From positions 1-6,277 of the forward strand of contig JACQHV010000207.1 of assembly GCA_016198885.1 (NCBI GenBank): a DNA stretch of 6,277 nt. The letters run 5' to 3'. Positions 1 through 5,210 of the stretch are shown piece by piece. This DNA comes from Gammaproteobacteria bacterium (GTDB lineage: Bacteria > Pseudomonadota > Gammaproteobacteria > Eutrophobiales > Eutrophobiaceae). The notes under the pieces are model-generated. The model was given only the letters and a program-made list of their open reading frames with translations. It made no database searches and had not been told where the DNA came from. The position numbers and the translations under genes are program-made. Numbering within the stretch: the first letter of the stretch is position 1; every line of letters begins with the position of its first letter.

Positions 1-28
1 CTCTTACCGCACCATTTCACCCTTACCG

Positions 29-105
29 GGAAAATGGGGTCGGAGTCAATTGTGTCAGTATGTATTTACTAACCATTTTTATAATTGACTCCGAACCCAT
101 TTTCC
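29..105 (-). repeat. Long palindrome forming an expanded P12 arm of RNase P RNA; REP/RAYT-like
   Basis: The 23-nt arms at 29-51 and 83-105 are inverted copies with one mismatch (39 against 95). On the plus strand the left arm contains AAAATGGGGTCGGAGTCAATT. The 31-nt centre holds a second stem, 54-60 with 67-73, which in the rnpB RNA is GUUAGUA/UACUGAC: seven pairs including one G·U, with loop AAUACA. The whole unit sits exactly between the two strands of P11, where other gammaproteobacterial RNase P RNAs carry a short P12 hairpin. The core GGGGTC(A/G)GAGT resembles palindromes that I recall accompanying Y1/RAYT transposases in environmental Proteobacteria; that link is from memory and unchecked. 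The structure is seen directly. The mobile origin is inference. No second copy occurs in the window. Confidence 0.85.
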
Positions 106-141
106 GTAGGCGGTATATTTTCTGTGGTACTTTCCGTAGGC
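101..141. repeat. 11-bp direct repeat TTTCCGTAGGC (101-111 and 131-141)
   Basis: The same 11 bases occur twice, 30 bp apart, inside rnpB. The copy at 131-141 is the usual GCCUACGGAAA segment after P9. The copy at 101-111 spans the junction between the P11 strand and the P12 palindrome. It may be coincidental, since GCCUA after ACC is normal at that place and only CGGAAA is extra. It may also mark how the palindrome entered. Confidence 0.6.
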
Positions 142-235
142 TTACGCCCCCCAGACGTTATCTGGCACCCTGTCCTGTGGAGCCCGGACTTTCCTCTGCC
201 AAATATTTGACAGCGATTGTCCGGTCGACTCCCTC

Positions 236-263
236 TTTATAAGTTTCAAACAAGCCGCATCAA
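236..263 (-). promoter_or_regulatory. Sigma-70 type promoter of rnpB
   Basis: On the minus strand, a -35 box TTGATG (258-263) and a -10 box TATAAA (236-241) are separated by 16 bp. The predicted transcription start is near 229, in agreement with the expected 5' end of RNase P RNA (AGUCGACCGG). The bases between the -10 box and the start (GAGGGA) are G-rich, as in promoters of many stable RNAs. The 232-298 gap between rnpB and rsmI holds nothing else I can support, so rnpB also probably receives read-through from rsmI. Confidence 0.6.
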
Positions 264-298
264 TATGCAAGGGCGGTTAATTTCAAATGAGACCTTGG

Positions 299-1141
299 TT
301 ACTCGCCCTTCAACGTCAGTGCCAATTTATATATTCTGTTTCTGTTATCAAGCAGGATCTCGGCCGCAAGGGTTGCAGCCTCCTTCACAGAAAGGGATTG
401 CAGTAAGATTTTCAAAATTCTGGCTGCCTCAACATCATTAAATTCCATCTTACCCGCACCGGCAATCACCAGGACAAATTCGCCTTTCTGTCGTTTGTCA
501 TCTGCATTCAACCAATTCAGCAGATTGATTAATGTGTCTCTGCGCACAGTTTCATATTGTTTGGTCAGTTCCTTTACCACGGTTGCAATACGATCCTGCC
601 CAAGACAATCTATTGCATCTTCAATGCACTGGACAATGCGGTGTGGCGCTTCAAATAAAACCAGCGTCCTTTGCTCTGTTGCAAGATCACGCAAGCGATT
701 ACGGCGGGCCACTTGCTTGGACGGTAAATAGCCTTCGAATACAAATCGATCTGTCGCAAGACCTGATACGGACAAGGCACTGATGAGTGCAGATGGCCCT
801 GGAATTGATATTACCTTAATACCTTCAGCATGGGCAGCAACAACCAGATGATAACCGGGGTCACTGATTAATGGTGTACCCGCATCCGAGATCAGGGCGA
901 TGGTTTCATTTTTATGCAGGCGCCCGATAAGGCTCGAAACCTGTTTGCGTTCATTATGGTCATGATATGCCTGCATAGGAGTATGCACGCCATAATGATG
1001 CAGCAATCGTGTGCTATGCCGGGTATCTTCAGCAATTATAAGATCGACTTTGCCCAGAACTTCCAGTGCTCGCGGACTCAAATCCTCAAGATTACCGATT
1101 GGCGTCGCTACGACATATAGAGCTCCGGGAGTAATTGACAC
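299..1141 (-). CDS. rsmI: 16S rRNA (cytidine-1402 2'-O) methyltransferase RsmI
   Basis: RsmI methylates the ribose of C1402 in the decoding centre of 16S rRNA, using S-adenosylmethionine. With the GTG start chosen here the protein has 280 residues (E. coli: 286). The tetrapyrrole-methylase-type fold is clear: ATPIGNL (12-18), AEDTR (37-41), DHNE (61-64), SDAGTP (85-90), PGP (114-116), ELTK (191-194) and KGE (219-221). A small C-terminal helical domain ends in NRIYKLALTLKGE. The GTG at 1141 is preferred because GAGG lies 6 nt upstream and the product begins VSITPGALYVVATP, like short family members. An in-frame ATG at 1177 would add 12 residues but has no ribosome site and would lie about 6 nt after the predicted transcription start. 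The gene is divergent from lpoA and precedes rnpB. Identification is firm; the start is moderately sure. Confidence 0.97.
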   Translation of the reverse strand: MSITPGALYVVATPIGNLEDLSPRALEVLGKVDLIIAEDTRHSTRLLHHYGVHTPMQAYHDHNERKQVSSLIGRLHKNETIALISDAGTPLISDPGYHLVVAAHAEGIKVISIPGPSALISALSVSGLATDRFVFEGYLPSKQVARRNRLRDLATEQRTLVLFEAPHRIVQCIEDAIDCLGQDRIATVVKELTKQYETVRRDTLINLLNWLNADDKRQKGEFVLVIAGAGKMEFNDVEAARILKILLQSLSVKEAATLAAEILLDNRNRIYKLALTLKGE

Positions 1142-1162
1142 AGGAAACCTCGCTTCGATACT
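1135..1162 (+). promoter_or_regulatory. Sigma-70 type promoter for lpoA and the genes after it
   Basis: A perfect TTGACA (-35, 1135-1140) and GATACT (-10, 1157-1162, four of six consensus bases) are spaced by 16 bp. The predicted start near 1169 leaves about 30 nt before the lpoA ATG at 1200. The -35 box covers the rsmI GTG codon (1139-1141), so the two divergent genes share bases for promoter and coding sequence. Confidence 0.5.
1148..1151 (-). promoter_or_regulatory. Shine-Dalgarno site that decides the rsmI start
   Basis: On the minus strand AGCGAGG-TTTCCT-GTG places GAGG six bases before the GTG at 1141. The ATG at 1177 has only AACATAGTA before it. This favours the shorter protein. Confidence 0.6.
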
Positions 1163-1190
1163 GTAGTCATATTTCATTACTATGTTACAT

Positions 1191-1196
1191 ATTATA
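1191..1196 (-). promoter_or_regulatory. Candidate -10 box for rsmI
   Basis: A perfect TATAAT reads on the minus strand. No good -35 box lies at the usual spacing: the best TTG-type hexamer, TTGTCA at 1210-1215, is only 13 bp away. The predicted start near 1184 would give a leader of about 42 nt before the GTG at 1141. The region is AT-rich, so chance is possible. Confidence 0.35.
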
Positions 1197-1199
1197 TCC

Positions 1200-3077
1200 A
1201 TGCGCCGGTTGACAATTCTCTGTATTATTCTTCTGGTCCTCTCAGGATGCGGCCCAGGCACCGCGATTAAAGAACCGACAGATCTGGGAGAAGCAGATCC
1301 TGAACAACAGGCGCGTGAATATTTACTTGCACAAAATTACTCCGCCGCCGCAGAAGAATATCTTCAACTCGCTGAACATGATACAAAAAATACCGAACCT
1401 TACAGACTCAAGGCCGCCGGTGCCTATATAGAAGGGAATGAAACAGAACTTGCAAAACAGCTGCTGGCAAATATCAATCAGGATAAACTGACAAACATAC
1501 AAATTGCCCAAAATAATATCTTGTATGCACGGATCGCAATAAATGAAAATGAACCGGCAAACGCCTTAAACTGGCTTGATATTGATCTCCCGGCTGACAC
1601 ACCACGCCCTTTTCTGGCCGCATATCATGAAACAAGGGCAGTCGCCTATGAACAAAACAAAGAAATCCTTAATGCTGTATATGAGCGTATAAATCTTGAG
1701 AGATTTCTGGATATAACAGAAGAATTCCGCGAAAACCACCAATCAATCTGGCGCCTGTTATCACAGATCTCTGTCCCGGAACTCGAACAACAACGTATGG
1801 TATCCTCCGGTGATACTATGGGTTGGCTGGAACTTGCGATACTCACCAAAACGATGCTTCACAACAGGGTAAACCTGGAATCTGCTATAGATGCATGGAT
1901 TCAGCGTTATCCAGGGCATGCGGCTCAGGAATATATTATTCCTGGAATATTCACATTAGTTGAACAAATCAATGTTCAGCCCCACCATATCGCTTTGTTA
2001 TTGCCATTTGGTGAGCAATACCGCGAAATATCATCTGCCATACGCGAAGGATTTCTCGCGGCATGGTATGAAACATCCACAGATAAACCTGTTATAAAAA
2101 TCTATGACACTGATAAACAGAATATTCTGGTCGCCTATCAAACGGCTGTAGATGAGGGGGCAGACTTTATTGTTGGCCCCCTGGAAAAAGAGGCTGTTGC
2201 AGAACTTATCGGCAACGGCAACCTCCCTGTCAGAACTCTGGCCCTGAATCGATATGAAACTATTACGGAAGAAATAACAAAGACAAACCCGACGTCTGTT
2301 CTGCCTGTAATTTTCCAGTTTAGTCTTTTGCCTGAAGACGAAGCGTATCAGGTGGCAGAACGTGCCTTGTTTGACGGTCATATCCATGCCCTGATTATCA
2401 CACCTGATACAACGTGGGGTGAACGTATATACAATGCCTTTAATTCTCACTGGGAGAAACTAGGTGGAAAAATTCTTGAACATGCCAGAATTGGAACAGA
2501 CACACAGGATTACTCCATTCCTGTCAAGTTATTACTCAATATCGACAAAAGTGAACAACGGGCGGACAGACTCACTGCAGTCATGGGTAGAAAAATATTT
2601 TCTGAGCCTCGCAGACGTCAGGATGCTGATTTCATCTTTATTGCGGCCACACCGGTTATAGCAAGGCAATTGCTTCCACAACTGCGCTATTATCGTGCTG
2701 ATGATATTGATACTTATTCAATATCCAGCGTTTATACAGGTATTCCTGACCCGGAAGCAGATAACGACATCAATGAGGTAATATTCGCCGACATGCCGTG
2801 GGTGGTCGATCCTGGGCATTTATATTCGCCATTGCAGCAGACATTAAATAATAATTTGGAACAGGATGAATCTGCTTTCAGGCGCCTTTATGCATTTGGG
2901 ATAGATGCTTACCGAATCATTCCGCATCTTGGGAGACTTTTCATGCAAAATGAACAGTACGAAGGTGAAACAGGTCTCTTGAAGACCACAAAAGACGGAC
3001 ATATACAGCGGCAATTAACCTGGACAAAATTTGTAAATGGTACTCCACAATTGCTTGATACCGGGATCATACACTAA
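1200..3077 (+). CDS. lpoA: LpoA, outer-membrane lipoprotein activator of penicillin-binding protein 1A
   Basis: LpoA is anchored in the outer membrane, spans the periplasm and stimulates the bifunctional peptidoglycan synthase PBP1A. From the ATG at 1200 the protein has 625 residues (E. coli 678; others are shorter). It starts MRR followed by a hydrophobic stretch and the lipobox LSGC, with Cys17 as the lipidated residue and Gly after it, consistent with outer-membrane sorting. Residues about 20-257 are helical and TPR-like (EYLLAQNYSAAAEEYLQLAEHD; helix pairs to about 240). From about 258 (HHIALLLPFG) a periplasmic-binding-protein fold begins, with FIVGPLEKEAV and later DADFIFIAATPVIARQLLPQLRYY. 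The domain boundary matches that known for E. coli LpoA. An upstream in-frame ATG at 1182 would add six residues; I prefer 1200 for its normal signal peptide, but neither start has a clear ribosome site. It is the first gene of the plus-strand run. Confidence 0.94.
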   Translation: MRRLTILCIILLVLSGCGPGTAIKEPTDLGEADPEQQAREYLLAQNYSAAAEEYLQLAEHDTKNTEPYRLKAAGAYIEGNETELAKQLLANINQDKLTNIQIAQNNILYARIAINENEPANALNWLDIDLPADTPRPFLAAYHETRAVAYEQNKEILNAVYERINLERFLDITEEFRENHQSIWRLLSQISVPELEQQRMVSSGDTMGWLELAILTKTMLHNRVNLESAIDAWIQRYPGHAAQEYIIPGIFTLVEQINVQPHHIALLLPFGEQYREISSAIREGFLAAWYETSTDKPVIKIYDTDKQNILVAYQTAVDEGADFIVGPLEKEAVAELIGNGNLPVRTLALNRYETITEEITKTNPTSVLPVIFQFSLLPEDEAYQVAERALFDGHIHALIITPDTTWGERIYNAFNSHWEKLGGKILEHARIGTDTQDYSIPVKLLLNIDKSEQRADRLTAVMGRKIFSEPRRRQDADFIFIAATPVIARQLLPQLRYYRADDIDTYSISSVYTGIPDPEADNDINEVIFADMPWVVDPGHLYSPLQQTLNNNLEQDESAFRRLYAFGIDAYRIIPHLGRLFMQNEQYEGETGLLKTTKDGHIQRQLTWTKFVNGTPQLLDTGIIH

Positions 3078-3080
3078 AGA

Positions 3081-3455
3081 GTGTCAGAGATTGTGCACAA
3101 TACCTATACGCGCGGCCAATGGGCTGAAAACATAGCTTTTGATTACCTCACAAAACAGGGGTTAAAGCCACTTGAACGAAACTTCCAGGGTCCGGGCGGT
3201 GAAATCGATATAATAATGGAGGACAAAAAAGTTATTGCATTTGTAGAAGTCAGATATCGGGCAAACGATCATTTCGTGAGTGCACTTGAGTCAATAGATC
3301 AACAGAAATGTGCGCGAATTATCAATACCAGCCAGTATTACTTGCAATCTAATCGTCTGGCATTTAAACAAGCGTGTAGATTTGATGTTGTTATAATATC
3401 GGGACCAACTGACAAACCCAGGGTAGGATGGATAAAAAACGCTTTTCAGGCATAA
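3081..3455 (+). CDS. yraN: UPF0102 family protein YraN
   Basis: This 124-residue protein belongs to the widespread UPF0102/YraN family (E. coli YraN: 131). The family has a restriction-endonuclease-like fold and no settled function. Visible signature: GQWAEN near the N-terminus (12-17, with conserved Glu16), GGEIDIIM (39-46), IAFVEVRYR (52-60) and CRFDVV (99-104). The acidic residues Glu41, Asp43 and Glu56 sit where the PD-(D/E)xK nuclease fold puts its metal ligands; here the last element reads ExR, as in E. coli YraN. The start is GTG, three bases after the lpoA stop codon, with no good ribosome site of its own, so translation is probably coupled to lpoA. A second in-frame GTG at 3093 is possible. 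The family assignment is firm. Any enzymatic role is inference. Confidence 0.93.
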   Translation: MSEIVHNTYTRGQWAENIAFDYLTKQGLKPLERNFQGPGGEIDIIMEDKKVIAFVEVRYRANDHFVSALESIDQQKCARIINTSQYYLQSNRLAFKQACRFDVVIISGPTDKPRVGWIKNAFQA

Positions 3456-3491
3456 TAACTATAATGTCATATTACCTGTCAATTTAAAATC

Positions 3492-4082
3492 ATGGATCCT
3501 GTACAACGAGTCAGAGATAATTTTAACGAAAGCATACAGCTTAAAACTGAAGCGGTAGAGCCTCTTGCACCCTTGATAGCAAAAGCTGCTGCAACAATGG
3601 CCGATTGCCTGCTTCAGGAACATAAAATACTTAGTTGTGGCAATGGCGGCTCAGCGGCCGATGCACAACATTTTTCTTCCGAGATGCTGAACCGGTTCGA
3701 AATGGAACGTCCCGGCCTGCCTGCAATTGCCCTGACCACAGATACATCTACTCTGACTTCCATTGCCAACGATTATCAATATGCGGATATTTTTTCCAAA
3801 CAGATACGGGCTCTCGGTCAACCAGGAGATATATTACTGGCCTTCAGCACAAGCGGTGAATCACATAATATAATTCACGCCATTGATGCTGCGCATGACC
3901 GGTCCATGTTAATCATTGCATTGACCGGTCGCGACGGTGGACAGGTTGCTGATCTTATGCAAGAGAATGATATTGAAATTCGTGTGCCCGGTTGGTCCAC
4001 TGCACGCATTCAGGAAGTACATTTAATGATCATTCATTCTTTATGCGATCTTGTAGATCGCCAATTACTTGGACAGGAATAG
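3492..4082 (+). CDS. gmhA: SIS-domain protein: phosphoheptose isomerase GmhA or DiaA-like replication initiator partner
   Basis: This 196-residue single SIS domain has the same length as E. coli DiaA and occupies the diaA position between yraN and dolP. Motifs include ILSCGNGGSAADAQHFSSE (46-64), ALTTD (80-84), LLAFSTSGES (115-123), ALTGRDGG (143-150) and RIQEVHLMIIH (172-182). In GmhA, which converts sedoheptulose 7-phosphate to D-glycero-heptose 7-phosphate for lipopolysaccharide core synthesis, the metal and catalytic residues are His61, Glu65, Gln172 and His180. All four are kept here as His60, Glu64, Gln174 and His182. E. coli DiaA has lost the Glu and the last His. The C-terminal Leu-Leu (192-193) aligns with the DiaA Leu190-Phe191 that touch DnaA. 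I recall that the Pseudomonas gene at this locus encodes a genuine GmhA, so isomerase activity is likely, with a DiaA role also possible. It lies 36 bp after yraN; no ribosome site is obvious before its ATG. Confidence 0.88.
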   Translation: MDPVQRVRDNFNESIQLKTEAVEPLAPLIAKAAATMADCLLQEHKILSCGNGGSAADAQHFSSEMLNRFEMERPGLPAIALTTDTSTLTSIANDYQYADIFSKQIRALGQPGDILLAFSTSGESHNIIHAIDAAHDRSMLIIALTGRDGGQVADLMQENDIEIRVPGWSTARIQEVHLMIIHSLCDLVDRQLLGQE

Positions 4083-4088
4083 TAAGGA
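4083..4088 (+). promoter_or_regulatory. Ribosome binding site setting the dolP start
   Basis: TAAGGA lies eight bases before the ATG at 4097 and directly after the gmhA stop codon. It selects this ATG over in-frame ATGs upstream within gmhA, and the chosen start puts the signal peptide at the N-terminus. Confidence 0.75.
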
Positions 4089-4096
4089 AAATATTT

Positions 4097-4669
4097 ATGA
4101 TTATATATAGATTATATTTTTACTTTTTAATCATTTTATTCTTACACGGATGTGCAGCAGCTGTTGTCACAGGTGGGGCTACAGGCGTTGCTGTTGCACA
4201 TGATCAGCGGACAACCGGAACCATTATTGAAGACCAGGCCATTGAGTTCAAAGCAAGCCAGGCATTCTTTAAAGATAAGGAAATTAATGATAACGCACAC
4301 ATTAATGTAACAAGTTACAATCTGGTTGTACTTGTCACAGGTGAAGCACCCGCCGAGGAACTCAGAGAGCGTATTATCAATATTGTCAGGGATATACCCA
4401 AGGTGACACAGGTATATAATGAGATTACCGTTGCCGCGCCAAGTGCATTCGTCAGCCGCAGCAGCGACAGTCTTATAACATCCAAGGTGAAAACCAAGCT
4501 GTTAACACTTGACAACTTTGACGGCACACGCGTCAAGGTCGTGACTGAAAAGGGTGTAGTTTATTTGATGGGATTGCTTACCCGCGCAGAGGCTGATCGT
4601 GCAACAGAAGCTACACGCCAAACCGGTGGTGTTCAGAAAGTGGTGAAGCTATTTCAATACCCTGACTAG
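4097..4669 (+). CDS. dolP: DolP (YraP), outer-membrane lipoprotein with two BON domains
   Basis: DolP is a lipid-anchored periplasmic protein that helps maintain outer-membrane integrity. In E. coli it binds anionic phospholipids and gathers at the division site. This copy has 190 residues (E. coli 191) and a signal peptide rich in Tyr, Phe, Ile and Leu ending in LHGC, with Cys19 as lipidation site, the same position as in E. coli. BON domain 1 spans about 45-113 (INVTSYNLVVLVTGEAP, VYNEITV) and BON domain 2 about 120-188 (ITSKVKTKLL, VKVVTEKGVVYLMGLLTRAEADRA). The E. coli lipid-contacting Trp127 aligns with Leu126 here (DSLITSKV). The start is fixed by TAAGGA at 4083. It is the last gene of the plus-strand run. 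The stop is one base from the stop of the convergent macrodomain gene, so there is no room for a terminator between them. Confidence 0.93.
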   Translation: MIIYRLYFYFLIILFLHGCAAAVVTGGATGVAVAHDQRTTGTIIEDQAIEFKASQAFFKDKEINDNAHINVTSYNLVVLVTGEAPAEELRERIINIVRDIPKVTQVYNEITVAAPSAFVSRSSDSLITSKVKTKLLTLDNFDGTRVKVVTEKGVVYLMGLLTRAEADRATEATRQTGGVQKVVKLFQYPD

Positions 4670-4670
4670 T

Positions 4671-5171
4671 TTATTGCCGGAGTTTATCCAGTTCTCTGTA
4701 ATAGATATCCAAATCTTCCGCATTGAAACAGCATGCAACGATACGGTTGAACTGCAATTCATATTGCCGCATAACAACCAGCGCAATTGTCGCTGCTGAA
4801 CCCCTTGGATATCCGTATATACCTGTACTGATTGCAGGGAAAGCAATACTTTTTATATCTTGCGACAGTGCAAGAAGAAACGAATTGCGGTAGCATTTTT
4901 CCAATAGTTCTGCTTCTCCCTCCCCGCCACCATGCCATATGGGACCCACAGTATGGATTATCCATTTGGCTGCAAGCCTGAAACCGGGTGACAGTTTCGC
5001 CTGCCCCGTCGCACATCCTCCCAGTTTGCGGTTAAACTCCAGTAACTCCGGACCTGCGGCGCGATGTACGGCACCGTCAACTCCACCACCACCCAGTAAG
5101 GAGTTATTTGCGGCATTTACTATAGCATCGACTTTTAATGTTGTGATATCCGCCTTCAGGATTTCGATCAT
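4671..5171 (-). CDS. Macrodomain protein, O-acetyl-ADP-ribose deacetylase / ADP-ribosyl-hydrolase type (YmdB/MacroD-like)
   Basis: This 166-residue protein is a complete stand-alone macrodomain. Family members bind ADP-ribose and remove acetyl groups from O-acetyl-ADP-ribose or mono-ADP-ribose from acidic residues; E. coli YmdB also inhibits RNase III. Visible signature: KADIT (6-10, Asp8 for the adenine ring), DAIVNAANNSLLGGGGVDGAVHRAAG (15-40, including Asn22, the glycine loop and catalytic-type Asp32), CATGQAKLSPGF (53-64), IIHTVGP (71-77) and the phosphate loop ISTGIYGYP (114-122). The length is slightly under that of YmdB (about 177). It starts at ATG 5171 with AGGA eight bases upstream; that site lies inside a hairpin (5177-5199). 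It follows sspB on the same strand by 39 bp and probably shares its transcript. I do not know it as a usual neighbour of sspAB or dolP. Substrate is not predictable. No ADP-ribosyltransferase partner is visible nearby. Confidence 0.93.
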   Translation of the reverse strand: MIEILKADITTLKVDAIVNAANNSLLGGGGVDGAVHRAAGPELLEFNRKLGGCATGQAKLSPGFRLAAKWIIHTVGPIWHGGGEGEAELLEKCYRNSFLLALSQDIKSIAFPAISTGIYGYPRGSAATIALVVMRQYELQFNRIVACCFNAEDLDIYYRELDKLRQ

Positions 5172-5176
5172 ATAAC

Positions 5177-5199
5177 TGATCCTGTATTAACATGGATCA
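5177..5199 (-). promoter_or_regulatory. Hairpin masking the ribosome site of the macrodomain gene
   Basis: In the minus-strand RNA, UGAUCC-A-UGU pairs with ACAGGAUCA across a UAAU loop: nine pairs with one bulged A. The 3' arm contains AGGA, the only ribosome-binding candidate, eight bases before the ATG at 5171. The stem is not followed by a U-run in this direction, so it is not a typical terminator. It could reduce translation until the structure opens, or be an RNA-processing site between sspB and this gene. The structure is seen; the regulatory role is inference. Confidence 0.45.
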
Positions 5200-5210
5200 A
5201 CAATGAATTT

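Larger units (their letters stand above)
1..231 (-). ncRNA. rnpB: RNase P catalytic RNA, 5' portion (3' end outside the window)
   Basis: This is the RNA subunit of RNase P, which cleaves the 5' leader from tRNA precursors. Read on the minus strand, it shows the conserved bacterial type-A core: GAGGAAAGUCCGGGCUCC (positions 197-180), GGGUGCCAG just after it, and AGGGUGAAAUGGUGCGGUAAGAG reaching the left edge. Local helices can be traced. P3 is CUGUCAAAU/AUUUGGCAG (196-213), P8 is CCAGA-UAACG-UCUGG, and P9 is GGC-GUAA-GCC. Both strands of P11 (ACCGCC and GGUAAGGGU) are present. P12, between them, is enlarged to a 77-nt palindrome (see the repeat entry). The 5' end is inferred from the promoter and could be 228-232. 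The gene lies downstream of rsmI on the same strand, a familiar gammaproteobacterial order. The 3' part (P15-P18 and the P1 closing strand) cannot be assessed. The identification is near certain; functionality is inferred from the intact core. Confidence 0.95.

Noticed and set aside
269..310. Inverted repeat AAGGGCG/CGCCCTT as a terminator of rsmI
   Set aside because: It has seven pairs with a 28-nt loop and no U-run afterwards, and it overlaps the rsmI coding end and the rnpB promoter region. Too weak to call.
60..441. Two short plus-strand reading frames (60-242 and 217-441)
   Set aside because: They run antisense through rnpB, its promoter and the end of rsmI. The translations are low-complexity, resemble no family and have no ribosome site.
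2031..2450. 139-codon minus-strand frame inside lpoA
   Set aside because: It lies wholly within the well-supported lpoA frame, is rich in Cys, Phe and Arg without recognisable domains, and has no ribosome site.
3460..3465. TATAAT between yraN and gmhA as a gmhA promoter
   Set aside because: No -35-like hexamer lies 15-19 bp upstream (the region is poly-A and GCTTTTCAGG). A match in an AT-rich gap is expected by chance.
3992..4096. Upstream extension of dolP to an ATG at 3992
   Set aside because: It overlaps gmhA by 91 bp, and the extra 35 residues precede the signal peptide. TAAGGA at 4083 supports the start at 4097.
4315..5175. Other-frame frames over dolP and the macrodomain gene (4315-4536, 4649-4846, 4759-5016, 4939-5175)
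   Set aside because: They are shadows of the two convergent genes; no domain is recognisable in any of them.
5172..5210. Hairpin at 5177-5199 as an intrinsic terminator of sspB
   Set aside because: On the minus strand it is followed by GUUAUAUG with no U-run. On the plus strand a T-run comes only several bases later, and no transcript is expected to end there.
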